From Marisa cornuarietis (Eukaryota; Mollusca; Gastropoda; Architaenioglossa; Ampullariidae), in the NCBI GenBank assembly GCA_004794655.1, contig SMMW01000019.1:3797501-3861500 (forward strand): a stretch of DNA of 64,000 nucleotides. The letters are read 5' to 3'. Shown piece by piece: positions 1 to 11,656 of the stretch. The position numbers and the translations under genes are program-made. Under the pieces are notes generated by a model. It did no database searches, was not told the origin of the DNA, and worked only from the letters and a program-made list of their open reading frames with translations. Every line of letters begins with the position of its first letter. The first letter of the stretch is position 1.

Positions 1-26
1 CTTGTTATCTGGTTAAATATTTTTTC

Positions 27-29
<3 letters not shown>

Positions 30-91
<62 letters not shown>
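30..91. repeat. (GT)n microsatellite
   Basis: An uninterrupted GT tract of about 31 units at the left edge of the window. Pure dinucleotide tracts of this length are usually length-polymorphic. Confidence 0.98.
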
Positions 92-93
<2 letters not shown>

Positions 94-597
94 AAGAGAG
101 AGGTATATTTATTTAAAGGCAGGCTGCTAGTTCTTCGATGTGAGAAATAAATTTCCGGAAAAATTACACGCACACACGCAGACACGCAAGCAGACACTAA
201 GAGTGCCAGACAAATGGATGTACACCCTGGTGGGCAAAAGCTAATGCATCAGTTCTTTGATTTCCATGAAATTTCGGAAACCAACCTGATAGCAAGAGAG
301 ATAGCATGACGAAAACTAATACCTTCGGGAAGAGGAGAAAATTGTTGTTGCTCTAAACTTGAAATGTACGTGCCATGGAGACGCGATGTTGGTAAGTATG
401 GACGGAGGAGGCTGAAAGCTCTGATAATTTGAAGTACGTTTTCGTGACCAACCAACTTTCACGAAGTGTGCATGGCTGGAAATAAAATTGATCAATATGC
501 AAAAGGTTTATTTCACTGCTGTCGACGATATACTTACAAAAGAGGAAGAAAAGCGCAGTTTTATCAAGTTTAAATGTCAAAAACAGATACGAGGAAT
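92..597. other. Unique DNA, nothing recognised
   Basis: Only short overlapping minus-strand open frames without domain features are present. A short CA-like patch lies near 168-196. I see no splice-supported exon. Confidence 0.5.
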
Positions 598-1130
598 GTG
601 TAGGCTTCCAGATGAAGTGGTCATAGCCATCGTCAGCTGTACACCCATAACAGCGGGATGATCCCCATATGTGTCTCTACAAGGCCTCACAACCTCATCA
701 TTGTCCATGTATATGCTCCGACTTCCAGGAAGACAACAAAGTGGATTTTTACCAACAGTTAGAGAAGGCTATAAAGGCAGTACTATAAAAGGACATCTTT
801 GTTGCACTCGGTGACTAGGACGCCAAGATGGGCCCAGACGCTCACAAGCAATTGCAGGCTGGCGAAAGCAACGACAGGAGCCTACAAATTCTAGAGTTTG
901 GACAGAGTCATAGACTCAACTTAGCCAATATCCTACTCTCTTACAAGAAATTGATGATGGCAACTCGGCATTTGCCAGATAGGTTCGTCCATACCAAGCT
1001 AGACCTTATCCTCCTGCCTCTAGACGATTCAAATCCAGCATTCACAAGGCCAAGACAAGGTCGTATTCAGGCGTTGACAGCGACCATGATCCCAGTTCAC
1101 CAAGCTCACTGCGACGAATTTTGGCCTTGA
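598..1130 (+). pseudogene. LINE-A endonuclease domain remnant
   Basis: Encodes the broken C-terminal half of a LINE apurinic-type endonuclease, which would have nicked the chromosomal target site. Recognisable pieces are RPHNLIIVHVYAPTS (about 680-725), VDFYQQLEKAIKA (about 740-780), and LGD-stop-DAKMGPDA (807-842), where a TAG at 816-818 replaces the Trp expected in a GDWNAK-type motif. LEFGQSHRLNLANILLSYKK follows from about 890. After a frame change the segment GVDSDHDP (about 1072-1095) corresponds to the conserved SDH motif that carries the catalytic His of this nuclease family. An open frame of 100 codons (828-1130) spans part of this region, but it is a fragment of the element and not a host gene. 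Confidence 0.82.
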
Positions 1131-1269
1131 ACATTTTTGTAGTGTTTGGGGCCTGCAGCTTATCTGAATCAAAGAAAATTCGGGAAATGTTTGAGTGGTG
1201 CTTCATTCTCAGCTTCAGGTTCGTTAACTGGGATGTGGACACCCTCTCCGGAAACATCATAGAGGTGCT

Positions 1270-2460
1270 ACTGTCAAAAGCCCAGGACGTTCTAGGCCGT
1301 CAAAGGAAGAAAAACAACCATGGGTAACGAACGACATCCAAGATCTCTGTGACTTAAGAATGGCCTTGAAGAGAGAAAAGAAAAGCAAACCCAACAAATA
1401 TAAAAACCAGAATAGTGCTATCAGGAAAGTGATGAAGGCAGTTAGTGAGAACTGAATTGAGGGCCAGTCCAGGACCAGAGAGCAGGGAATGGTACGGAGT
1501 GACAGCAAAAAGGCCAACCAGGTAATAAAACCCTTACTAGGACACCAAGGTCAACACAGGACCTCAGTCAACGAAGAGAGCTATGGCCACCTTCTCACAG
1601 AGCACACTGCTATACTCAATTGATGGCCTGAATATTGCAAAGAACTGTAGAAATTCCAGATGAAGACAAACGCTAAAATCCTTCAAAACAGCCAGACTAA
1701 AGACACCTAACCTGCAGACCTACCAGACTACAGGAAGAAATTAAAAGATCGGTGCGCAATCTGAAGGGAGGAAAGTTGCCTGGCGTTGAGAACATCCCAC
1801 CTGAGCTGCACACGCGGGACGAAACAACAAAGACCATCACTGCTCTATGCCAAAGACTCTGGCAACGCAAAGAACGCTCCAATGAATGAACACAGTTAAT
1901 AGTCATGTCTCTCCCAGGCAAGGAAACAGCAGACAGTGTCAAAATTACAGAATAATAAGCCTAATCATCCACCACGGGAAAGTCGTGCAAAAACTGACAC
2001 AGGATCGCATCAGCACCGCGCCGAGAAAATGCTAGCAGTAGAACAGGCTGGTTTAAGCCATGTAGGAACACAGCTGAGCAGATCTTTAACTGTCACATCC
2101 TCAGCATCAGCGGGACCTCTATCATCATAGATTTTAAAAAGGCTTTTGGCAGAGTCTGGTACAAGGGACCATGGCATGTGATGCGAAAATTCAACGCTGA
2201 AGAGAGTCTCGTCCAAGTCATCAAAGTACTGTATAAGAGCTTAACGAGAGAGGTCTTGCTGAAAAACCAAATGCGAACTTTCTTTCACACAGTAGGCGTC
2301 CGTTAAGGGTGGCTCTTATCACCTGTGGTATTCAACATCTTGTACAGATCATGTCTGAAAACCCACTACGACCTTCACTATTTAATTTCCATCGGTGGAA
2401 GGCCGATTTGCAACTTATGCTTTGCATACATCAATCTGATAACAGGCACTAAGAGAGAAC
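1270..2460 (+). pseudogene. LINE-A linker and reverse transcriptase remnant
   Basis: The linker is marked by PWVTNDIQDLCDLRMALK (from about 1318) and by LLTEHTAILN (about 1590-1620). The RT entry block reads LKGGKLPGVENIPPEL (about 1762-1809). CQNYRIISLI follows around 1938-1970 in another frame. Motif A reads IIDFKKAFGRVW (2121-2159): the first Asp, which binds catalytic metal, is kept, but the second, usually FD, is Gly. The GVRQGC block reads GVR-stop-GW (stop TAA at 2306-2308). The catalytic FADD box reads FAYI (2421-2432), so both catalytic Asp residues are lost. The region is dead by stops, frameshifts and active-site loss. Confidence 0.85.
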
Positions 2461-2639
2461 AGTGAGACCTTACCAACAAACTGACCGACAGTTTGAACGC
2501 AAATTGAACACTGATAAGACTAAAGTTATGGTCACTGTCAACGGGTGATGAAATACCTACATAAACTGAGGATGGCTCGGAGAGGTAAACAGCTTTAAGT
2601 ACCTGGGAGCCTCCCTCTCCAAAGACCTCAACTCCACGA

Positions 2640-3081
2640 CAGTTATTTTCAGAAGGATTGTGATAGCAAAAGCGGCACTGGCCAGGCTTACTGCGAAGTA
2701 CAGTTTGTACCAGTTGGTCATAGGACTGATCCCGTTTTATGGATTTGAAACGTGGACTCTGCTCACTGATAAGGAGAAGAAAATCCAGGAATTCGAGAGA
2801 AGCTGCCTGAGTAAGCTGCTCTGGATCTCGTATAGAGAACATAAGACTATACAAAACCTCGTCGAACACCAGGAACCCTTACCCGCAACAGTGAGCTGCG
2901 CTGATATTGTCATGTGACCTGGCATGACACTTTATCAAAGACTATCCTTCAAGGTACCTTGGATGGTGGTCGACGCCGCGATGGTCAGATGAAGACCTGG
3001 CTTACAAATGTGAAAGAGTGGACTGGTCGTCCTCTGGGGTACCTGCTTACTATCGCCCTAGACACCAGTCAAGGGACAAAT
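2640..3081 (+). pseudogene. LINE-A C-terminal region remnant
   Basis: The open frame 2660-2917 keeps the block GFETWTLLTDKEKKIQEFER followed by a motif ending in SYREHKT. The frame is then lost. From about 2943 the block ILQGTLDGGRRRDGQMKTWL (GRRR-type basic motif) and then VKEWTGRPL appear in another frame and end at a TGA near 3082. These blocks are typical of the region after the RT domain in this family; their role in retrotransposition is poorly defined. Its good colinearity suggests that the 3' end of the element is complete near 3085. Confidence 0.83.
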
Positions 3082-3088
3082 GACTGAG

Positions 3089-4182
3089 ATAAAAACTACA
3101 TTAAAATGAAACACATAAGACATGTATTTATTCTTTCAATCAATTTTGGGAAGATAATGTTTGAAAATGATGAAGGTCTCATATCTCGGATTTGTGTTTT
3201 TTTACGTTGTTTCTTATTGTTTTTACATCCTTTCATTATCATTAAATTTGTTATGATATTTTTTGGGTGTTTCTCAGTCAGTATTAAATAAATTTCCTTC
3301 GCTTTTGGCACCATTAGGAGTGAACTATAAGTGGCTCACCATTCCTAGATCCCGGCATGCAGAAAGCGGAACCCCTCCCTCTCCTTTAGCTGCTTTCAGC
3401 CCTCCCTGGTAAATCAGAGATACTACGTACTTCAGTGGGAACGCAGGGAGGAGATTTTTTACGAACCAACAACCTTCAAATTCGATGTCGACAGGTACAT
3501 TAACCATAAGGCTACCCTTTCCCCCACCAATTGAGAGTAAAGGGAATCTCACTAGTTTATCACATATCTATGTGAGGATGTGGGTATTGACGGGGGGGGG
3601 GGAGGGTGCGGGTAGTGTGGGGTTTGCGAAGTCAAAATCTAACTTCAAAAAACTTCTCAATACGTCTATCATTAGATGCGCGAAACTGGGAGATAACCAA
3701 CACGCTTACTATTTTCAACGTTTCTGAGGCAGGGGGACAGTGGCTGTGGGGGTTGGGGGAGTAATCTCTCTGTTTACCTGAAGTCAGTTTGAATGGTTGG
3801 CTGCCAGCGACGTCTGTATTTAACTCGACGCCTTTGGTTGGCCTCGTGTTTACTTTCCTGCAGGCTGCCGCCAGGAAAGTGGATCTGTTGTCTGTAACTG
3901 GCACTCCAGTTTATGGCAAATTACCAGCCTGAACGCCCCTGCCAGATGGCTGAAGCTAGTATTGTTCAGGCGAGCCAGAAACGGGTAGATCTCGCGGCTA
4001 TATATTTTAGCCTCTCTACGGGACAGTTGCAGTACCTTGTTATTCTTTTGCAACGGACTGTGACCTTAATCATTTATGTTCCTTTACTGTAAAAGTCTCG
4101 GCTCAGTTCGTTCTGTCTTTGATGCTTATTTCACGAAATGCGATACGAGAACAGATGTTTCTTTAACTAGTCTATTCACTAT
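3089..4182. other. Unique DNA with a G run
   Basis: No recognisable gene. It contains an uninterrupted G11 run at 3592-3602 and short minus-strand open frames (3325-3552, 3632-3904) without domain features. Confidence 0.5.
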
Positions 4183-4227
4183 AGAAAGAAAGAAAGAAAG
4201 AAAAGAAAGAAAGAAAGAAAGAAAGAA
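4183..4227. repeat. (GAAA)n microsatellite
   Basis: A GAAA tetranucleotide tract with a single interruption at about 4201. Confidence 0.95.
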
Positions 4228-5360
4228 CTTGCTAAATATTAAGAGTGGTTGACTGTAAGAAACAGAAATAATCATTTTAATGCTTACACGATTTTTTTCT
4301 GATGCATAGCCATACAAAATATGTGACGGTCTTTCCAAAGCTGTCACATAAATACAGAACCCCATCTGTCAACAAAAAAATTCAAGATAATATTCATTAG
4401 GGGCTGGCTATGAAGCTAGCTATCTTTGGCCGCATATTTACGTTAACAAGTGATGTCCCTTTATTGGTTCGATCCATTCATCTCAATTGTAACTACCCGC
4501 AACCCCCCCCTCCATCCTGCAGCCCATTTCCTGTCTTCCCGTGACGAGTGCATGCTAGTAATTCTGTTGAAGTGTGCCAGGACAACATGGCCACATGTAC
4601 AAGCGAGCGAGCTAGCGAGAGGAATTGGCTCTGAACAAATTTGACCTGGAAATACACCAAACACAAGTTCGGTCCTTTACAGCAGTCAGTGAGTTAGGGT
4701 CATCAGCGTTGGCTTTCGTGACCGGGAATCCAATTCGGCACGCCCTGCTCTCATCTCCGCGCTCTGGAAACCATTATAGTTGACGCTGATGAAGGTGTTA
4801 GGCATCAGTCGAGGTTGTTGCTGTTCAGAAAGATGTGACCACGTGAAAAGAGAGGGAAGACAAGGGAGGGGATAAGAAGTCGACCTGGTGAAGCTCTCGT
4901 GCATGGTGGTCAAAGGCGGATGAAAGACCTGCTTTGGTAAAACTTGCGTAAGATGACGGATGCTAACTGGCGACAAGAAAGTACACCACGTTTCTGCAAC
5001 CCTTTCTTCTCCTCCCCCCTGATAAGAAACCTCCAAGTGGCTGTATATTTCATCCACTTTTTGATACGTCCAAGGCGTACATCCCAACCCTTCAATCCAC
5101 CGCACTCGCACCTCAAGCCCTCCCGTCCTCATCAGGATTCTAGCTGTCACTGTCACTTCACTATTTGTGTCTCTTCCTGTCTCTTTCTGTCCTGCTCTGT
5201 CGCTGTCTCTCATCCCTCTTGTCTGGCTGTCCTCTTCTTACGCGCCGCACGTCCCTGCTTACATCACTGGGTCCAACATGCTTCTTCCATCGCCTTCGCT
5301 GCTTTTGGGGATTTCATCAAGGTGAAGGTCTTAATTCCGCAAATGCCTAAAAAAATTGTG
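4228..5360. other. Unique DNA, long opposing open frames not credited
   Basis: The interval contains a 175-codon minus-strand frame (4686-5213) and an overlapping 174-codon plus-strand frame (4944-5468). They occupy the same DNA on opposite strands, show no domain, and the second runs into polypyrimidine and trinucleotide repeats. I see no convincing coding signal. Confidence 0.45.
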
Positions 5361-5420
5361 ATCATCATCATCATCGTTGTTGTTGTTGTCGTCTTCTTCT
5401 TTTTCTTATTCCTCCTCGAT
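5361..5420. repeat. Compound trinucleotide repeat (ATC)n(GTT)n(CTT)n
   Basis: (ATC)5 is followed by GTT units, then CTT-type units and CTC. The change of unit along one strand suggests stepwise decay of a trinucleotide tract. Confidence 0.85.
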
Positions 5421-5864
5421 CTTTCTCTCCTTCTTTCAAGAACGATGTTTACCGTTTTTAAAGTGTAATAAGCTAGTAAAAAGTGATGTTAACAGGCAAT
5501 TAACGGGAACCATCCAACAAACCAGTACAGTAATAAAACCTCATTGGGTAAGAGGAGAGAAAATACAGACTGCCTTTCAACTCGAAAAATTAAATGAAAG
5601 TGATAAATGTGAGGCTTGATTTTTAGCTCACCCGGAAGCTGGCATGTCATGGCTAAATTTGATTCGCCGCGAGGAGCTGTGTAATTCCTATGGTAACATA
5701 TGCACATATTGTTCAGGGCCTTACTAACCGGAGACATATTGTGTGACTATATTAGACATTTTTTTTCCATGAAGATCAACGGGCAGCAAAACAAAAGCGA
5801 AAAATACGTATACAGCAGACAATGAATATGTGTTCGGTTTGGAAGGCCATTGAGACTGACGTAA

Positions 5865-5892
5865 GAATAAATAAATAAATAAATAAATAAAA
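5865..5892. repeat. (AAAT)n microsatellite
   Basis: About seven AATA units lie within otherwise unique DNA (5421-6271), where I recognise nothing else. Confidence 0.93.
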
Positions 5893-6271
5893 TGAAGCAT
5901 ACTTCACACATGGCATCAGGCTATCCGGCGAGAGAAACAACGATCCTCTAAAGGCTTTAGAAGTGGACGCTAAAATAATCCGACATAAAGTACTTGCTTC
6001 ACGCCAGCAGGACCTGTGTAACCAGGCAACCGAACACCCGCTAAGCGTCACGTGACTCAAGCGTCCAAATAAAGATGGTCGATGGCGCTATAAGGAAACT
6101 GTACAGAGTACCTCCACAAACTTCTGCCGGAGGCTTTTGAAATTAGTTTTCTCTAAGTGCATCGCATTGCATCTCAGATAATTAAGTAGACTTTGTATAT
6201 ATTGTAGGTTCTTCCATCTCTTGCCTTGTATTGTGTTCCAGCCCTTATACTTCACATGGGAATATACTTTA

Positions 6272-6312
6272 TGAATAATAATAGTAATAATAATAATATA
6301 TTATTATTATTA
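6272..6312. repeat. AAT/ATT fold-back microsatellite
   Basis: AAT units on the left meet ATT units on the right, so the tract is self-complementary and can form an AT-only hairpin. Confidence 0.85.
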
Positions 6313-6435
6313 AAGCTTAAATCAAACCAATGAGAAAAAACAATATGCGGGATTGTGTGACTGACGGGACAAAAACAATGGTAGCCTTGATGTCTCACAG
6401 GTATTTAACACCTTTGGCTATTTTCCTCAAGTTCG

Positions 6436-6558
6436 CAGGGCTGGGCGGCGGGGGTTTTCTCCGGGTACTCCGGTTTCCTCCCCCCTCCCTTTCCCCCTAT
6501 AGTGCGAAATCACCGCAAGGCGGAAGCACTTTCCAACTAAATAAACAACAACAACAAA
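6436..6558 (+). mobile_element. Probable SINE or LINE 3' module with ACA-rich tail
   Basis: The stretch holds a GC-rich core with CCGGGTACTCCGGTTTCCTC (6461-6480), then AGTGCGAAATCACCGCAAGG, and ends in an AACAACAACAA-type tail (6544-6556). A related core occurs on the opposite strand at 47491-47516, which supports a dispersed repeat. I recall closely similar cores at 3' ends of retroposons in several animals, but I cannot name the family. The tail fits priming-based insertion at the 3' end. Confidence 0.6.
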
Positions 6559-7299
6559 TCCTCAAGTTGCCAGAACTTGTCGCAACGAACCTACGTGACA
6601 GAACAACAAGGGCATTATTACTTTCTGTCTTAAGTCCACGTCTTCTCCGTCGTGAGCCAGACTATTTCTAATAAGAATTTCTAATGCTGGAGTGGTAGAC
6701 TTTTAGGACAAGCGACTAACACGCAATACAGACTTGTTTATATCAACTTGTCAGTATAAATGACAGGACCTGACATGGCGGTTACTTTATGGGATGATTA
6801 TACGGCAGATCATGTTAATGACATTGTGGCTGTCAGTACTGTCACTGAGTCGTGCCAAGTAATTAAAATAGAACCTCCAAAACAAGAGAGAAAAAATGAA
6901 AGGACAGATAGATGAAGAAAAAATGAAATAAGCCAGTGAACAGACAAATAAGAGGAAATGAAGAAAACAATGAAGAAACAAACAAATCCTGGTGAAAAAA
7001 GCAAATATGTTTATGCTTACTTGTAGGCTACATTTTGGTTGGACAACAAAACCTGGCAAGGCACCAGTAGCAAGAGGCTGCTTTTTTCTCCGTGTATCGC
7101 ATAAAAATACTGAATTTCACCAAACTTGAGTGTTTGAGTATTCGAGTACTTGCAACATTCTCCTATTTGAAGTATTTGAAGTCACAAACTTGGGAAGGAA
7201 TAAGATGTTATTGCCGTAGAAAGACCTGGTGTCTGTGACTAAGATATAAATAGATTCTGAAAAAAGAAGACAGTAAAGCAGAAAAAAGTAACGAATGAG
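6559..7299. other. Unique DNA, nothing recognised
   Basis: Overlapping minus-strand frames (6787-7059) encode Phe/Leu-rich peptides that merely reflect A-rich plus-strand DNA. No exon or promoter signal is convincing. Confidence 0.45.
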
Positions 7300-7342
7300 A
7301 CAGACACACATACAGGCATATGGACAGACACGACAGGCACAA

Positions 7343-7395
<53 letters not shown>

Positions 7396-7640
7396 GACAC
7401 ATGAGCACAGGCACATAGACACATAGACAGAGGAGCATAAACACATCCAGGGACACAAAGGCACACAGAAACACTGACAAATAGACAATAAACTGGCACA
7501 TGTACACTTGAGCACATAGGCACATAAAAGCATAGACACATTGGCACTTATAAAATGGACAGGCACATAGACATAAAAAGACTCATAGGCATGTAGACGC
7601 ATTGACTAGCACGTAGACACATATAAACATTGCAGACAAT
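7300..7640. repeat. Degenerate GGCACATAGACA-type minisatellite around a CA tract
   Basis: A pure (AC)n tract at 7345-7390 is embedded in roughly 340 bp of imperfect 10-14 bp units related to GGCACATAGACA, for example around 7410-7440, 7515-7545 and 7560-7580. Overlapping minus-strand open frames across this tract (7117-7602 and others) are a by-product of the Cys/Val-encoding repeat and are not genes. Confidence 0.85.
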
Positions 7641-8189
7641 GAGAAAGGCAGACAGAGGAGAGACTTTTAATTAAAACTAAAAGTGAGGCGCCACTCCCCA
7701 GACACTCCTCAGACAACGAAGAAAACAATACAAATGAGATTAGCTGTGGAATAGCAAGAACTCCTGATGAAGTAAGTAGAGGCAGCATGCAAACAATAAC
7801 CTATATTGTATTCCCGCGCTTCAACAGCACGTGTGCACAGACGAGCGCACAGACGTTGTGTTAGTCAACACACCTGAGAGGTGGGGGGGGTCACGGCACG
7901 AGACATGATGACAGGGTTACCCCCACTTCATCAGGCGGTAACTCTTAAACGACTGCACAAGTGTGTTACTGATCCAGTTATGCCACTGACACCGACAAAT
8001 GGTTGTGGGGTAACGATGGGTAGGGGGATAATGATAATGCAACCTTACTGCGGATCCTAAAACTTTCAGCAGCAACCAACGAGGGCACAGCCAGCAAATT
8101 ACGTGTAGGGCGTCTTTTCTTAGTTCTTAATTGGTGATAGAAACTGTTGCTAAAGTAAGTGTATGCATGTGTGCTTGTAGGTTTATGTA

Positions 8190-8235
8190 CTATCTTTGTG
8201 TGTGTGTGTGGGTGTGTGTGGGGGCGCGCGCGAAC
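8190..8235. repeat. Imperfect GT tract
   Basis: GT units interrupted by GGG, ending in a GCGC run. A degenerate CA/CG-rich tract lies nearby at about 8380-8460. Confidence 0.85.
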
Positions 8236-8839
8236 GCGTTTATGTGAGCAAGTAAGCATGCATTACATTCACAACGAAAGAAACGAGTCGTGAAGTGTTC
8301 TTTAAAAAATGTGAAATTTTCAATATACGGCAAAAAAAATCTCTTAAATAATGTTTACCTCAACAACACATGGTCTATCACACAGGTACACAAACGCACG
8401 CACACAAACATAAGGATGCATATACGCGCGTGCATACGTACACATAACTACACATATATACGAATCGGGCTGAAGGAGAGCAGGCTAGTATGTTTGCGTA
8501 TGCATTGTGTATCTGCAAGAATCTTACACACAAGCATTTTGGGACAAGCAATGCATCTGTCCCTGTATAATTTTCAGATTTGCGGCTGACCCGTTGACAA
8601 GAACAAAACAAGAAAATCCATTTCGCACCATCAATTCTCCTTTTTGTCAATATTATTCTCAATAATCGTGACCCTTGTGTACTCGACACAGAAAAACACA
8701 AAACTCTATATTCTTCGTCAGCTTTTGCTTTCCATCCCTCATTCTCTCGCCTTCACTCATCTGCAAAACTGGTTACAAAAAGTGTCAAGATTTCGTACAG
8801 TCCGCTTGTCTGCATCCATCGAGGCCACAAACTTCATCA

Positions 8840-8857
8840 ATGTGTGTGTGTGTGTGT
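8840..8857. repeat. Short (GT)9 microsatellite
   Basis: A pure GT tract of nine units. Flanking DNA from 7641 to 9549 otherwise shows nothing I can support. Confidence 0.85.
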
Positions 8858-9549
8858 TCCGACAATTCGCAGTATTATGGTAGTACCACCTAGACTTTGC
8901 AGTTAAAAGAGATGCCAGTCAAAGGTGATGTAATTAGTCCTGTTAATGGATGGTCTTTGATGTAATAAGAGACGGCCTACTTTGTGCCCACTGTAGGGAA
9001 GGGACAGCCACTCAGGCATTTTCAAATGACGAAATAAAAATGAAGAGCAGACCAAAAGACAGAAAAATATTGCGTTGAACTTTGACATATCAACCCCAGT
9101 ATTGCCAGACAATCAGAATCTACTGTTGCTTCAATTCCTTTATCTTGGTGATGCTGTTTGTTAAGCGTAAGGCGCCAGTAAGGATATTCTGCACAGACTT
9201 AATAAGACAGGAAATGCATTTGGAAGCAGGAAAAATTTATGAAGATCAGCAAATAACGACATAAATATGAAAATCCCTTTGTATTACAGCAAAGATTTGA
9301 CAGCACGGCAATACAACTTGGAGGGCTAGACAATAACAGATAATGATAATAATCAAAAAAGTCCCTCATACTGTCACAATTTTGCGGCTTCTTCAAAAAT
9401 TCCGGCGACATCAAGTGCTTCTCATCACGGCCTCAAGGTGACAGAGCAACATAAGATTCTTATCTAGTTTCCTTGTTATACAACTTTGTTAAGAAATACT
9501 TATTGCTAATTAGCTCATTTCGACTCACTTGCAATCACAGTTACCGGAC

Positions 9550-9860
9550 AATAATAGACCTCTCTCACCAGCTTCGCTCTTTCGTTGTAAAGAAAAAGTG
9601 TTTCTCGTTCTGATTGGGTAAATAACAATGTGAAACTTCAAGTTCGGTTGTAACTACTGCTACAGAATGTATTTATTGTAAGCATGTTGAAAGAGACACT
9701 CACTTGCAATATTTTCAGCTGATGATAAACTATTTGCCACCAAAAGCATCACACTTATCAATGCCACTGACAAGTACACAAGTAATAATCCTGTCAATGT
9801 AAAGTAACAATCCTGTAAGTGCGAAATAGCAATCATGTAAGTGTGAAATAATAGACCTCT
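9550..9860. repeat. Segment bounded by 14-bp direct repeats
   Basis: AATAATAGACCTCT occurs at 9550-9563 and again at 9847-9860, in direct orientation about 300 bp apart. This could be a target-site duplication around an insertion or a local duplication; no coding capacity or terminal inverted repeat is visible between them. Confidence 0.5.
9787..9852. repeat. 22-bp tandem repeat, three copies
   Basis: Three consecutive 22-bp units start at 9787, 9809 and 9831, each beginning AATC and containing a TGT-AA core followed by an AAA/GAAATA block. Units 2 and 3 are the most alike. The last unit overlaps the right-hand 14-bp direct repeat. Confidence 0.88.
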
Positions 9861-11114
9861 TTCCAGTCTTACTACTGCGTGACTTTTTTTTAATGAGTTT
9901 CAAATGACTCTGTTACCGAGCTGTAATATTTAATTACTGGTTATATTGATTCTGTTTGAGTGAAAAATCGCATGTTAAACACATTTAATTTGGTTTGTAT
10001 GTAAACTACAGCCAGTCCGCATGCAAATAGTAGCAATCAGTTTATTTCAGGTTGAACGGCTAATGAAACTTATAATGAAGCCACTGACGGTAATGTGCTC
10101 TGAAATTCTCCACTTTCCCAGGAGAATGTATAAGAAAGGACAGGCAACGCTTGACAACGTACAACAAAATGCAGGCCAAGCGGATACGAGGCAGACGGGG
10201 GGGGGGGGAGTGCAGTATAACGATGGCAAATGGAACTCAAGCCGAGGAACACGCCACCAATATGATGGGTGATAATTAACATGTGGAGATTGGCCACAGT
10301 TCGACATGGACTGCCCATTTGCTTCCATTACATTACAAAAGTTGTAGGCTGTGGCAGGGCACTTTCAGATATGAACTTACCAGGGTCTTCCATTCTCAAA
10401 AGATATCTGTCCTATTATCGTCTTGGTTTTTCTTTCATCATTTATCTTTTTTGCTGCGATACTGATTGCCTACAGGCCGCATCAGAAGAGACAGAGCAGT
10501 TTTTGCCACGGTGGCAACCAGTGCACCGAAGTAATTTTAAATTATTGAGCTTGTCTGCTTCTAGTTCTACAATACCACTACAGGACTAGGTCTTACTGAG
10601 CTTGTTTGCTTCTTGCTTCTCAAAACGACTACCGGACTACGTTTTATAGAGCCTTTCCAAAGGGATTTTGATATGAACTATTTATAAATCATGGAAAGAA
10701 CGAGGTACCATACTTTAAGAACTTAGCAAGATATTGTCATTTCATCATAAAGAGAAAAGTATAATTGGACATTACATTTAAATTTTTAAAAAAACTGTCG
10801 CTTCCAAAAAAATCAGATGTTTATTAGATTTACTATCTTGTTTTTAGTAGTATATGCCCTCGAAAGAATTATTATTACTGTTTGTATATGTGTGTGTATA
10901 TGTGTATATATGTAAACGCCTATGAAAGGAAAAGAAAAAGGGAAAGAAAATTATTTCGTTCAAAACCTATCCTACTTATAGACCACACTAAATGGGTATA
11001 TACACCTTGGTTTCTTTGATTACATTTTGAGTGAACTATTTAATGTAATGTTAATAAACATGAGAGACAGAATTAGAGGTCAATGCATTAATGGGTATGA
11101 ATTACTAAGTAGGT

Positions 11115-11115
<1 letters not shown>
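9861..11115. other. Unique AT-rich DNA with a G12 run
   Basis: An uninterrupted G12 run lies at 10197-10208. Short open frames on both strands (10021-10589) show no domain. Nothing else is recognised. Confidence 0.45.

Positions 11116-11147
<32 letters not shown>
11116..11147. repeat. (GT)n microsatellite
   Basis: About 16 uninterrupted GT units. Confidence 0.95.
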
Positions 11148-11154
<7 letters not shown>

Positions 11155-11300
11155 ATGTCCAGATATAGGCATTTTTTTAAGTCAAAATATTATATAGAAT
11201 TTACATTATATGCTACTAGCATAATGAACAATGGGAATATCTCAATACGCTTTAGAAAATGAATAAGAGTATCTTGTATTTTGTCAACTGGGAAGAGGGA

Positions 11301-11380
11301 GACAAGCTGCGCCACCCGGGTATTGAACCGAACCGGGAATCGCGCCTTCAGGGTTAGACGCAGTTGCTCCTTCTCCCTCC
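11301..11380 (-). mobile_element. Possible tRNA-derived SINE fragment
   Basis: Read on the minus strand, the segment contains CTAACCCTGAAGGCGCG and then a box-B-like GGTTCGGTTCAAT (plus-strand 11318-11334). This resembles the anticodon-arm to T-arm part of a tRNA-derived SINE. No complete cloverleaf, clear A box or tail is visible, so it may be a fragment or a chance match. Confidence 0.3.
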
Positions 11381-11615
11381 TCTATCCTCGAATATGAAGA
11401 CATACAGCTTGAAAAAAAGTCTTTATGGACCATTTATTGTCACATTTATTTGCTTTTGTTATTGTGTTAGAAGATGTGATTCCCTGACTTTTTATGCGCG
11501 TATATTTCTCTGTACACATCTTTAAAAAAAGATATGTCTTTGCATTTACTGTTCTTTCTGCGTACAATAAAATGAAACACAAAACTATATGTGCACACGG
11601 GATTGAGGGCTGGAA

Positions 11616-11656
11616 AGAGAGAGACAGAGACAGACAGAGAGAGAGAGAGAGAGAGA
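11616..11656. repeat. GA-rich microsatellite
   Basis: GAGACAGA units pass into a pure GA tract. Confidence 0.9.

Larger units (their letters stand above)
598..3081 (+). mobile_element. LINE-A: degenerate non-LTR retrotransposon
   Basis: This is an old, immobile copy of a non-LTR retrotransposon whose ORF2 encoded an apurinic-type endonuclease, a reverse transcriptase (RT) and a C-terminal region. Conserved blocks occur in the right order but in changing frames: endonuclease 598-1130, linker about 1270-1660, a PGVENIPPEL block about 1780-1810, RT motifs 2121-2432, and C-terminal blocks 2745-3081. Many stops and frameshifts separate them, so no intact product can be made. The copy starts inside the endonuclease domain, which fits 5' truncation. 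I found no clear target-site duplication or poly-A tail. The blocks resemble proteins often labelled endonuclease-reverse transcriptase in molluscs and fish; the clade (RTE-like or jockey-like) is uncertain. It is more decayed than LINE-B and has a different sequence. Confidence 0.88.

Noticed and set aside
598..3081. A target-site duplication for LINE-A
   Set aside because: No matching direct repeats of 8 bp or more were found by eye next to the apparent ends; its age may have erased them.
4686..5468. Two overlapping frames of about 175 codons on opposite strands
   Set aside because: Neither has recognisable motifs, they exclude each other as genes, and the plus-strand one enters simple repeats.
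7117..7602. A 161-codon minus-strand open frame rich in Cys and Val
   Set aside because: It is the translation of a CA tract and its degenerate flanking units; overlapping frames give the same type of peptide.
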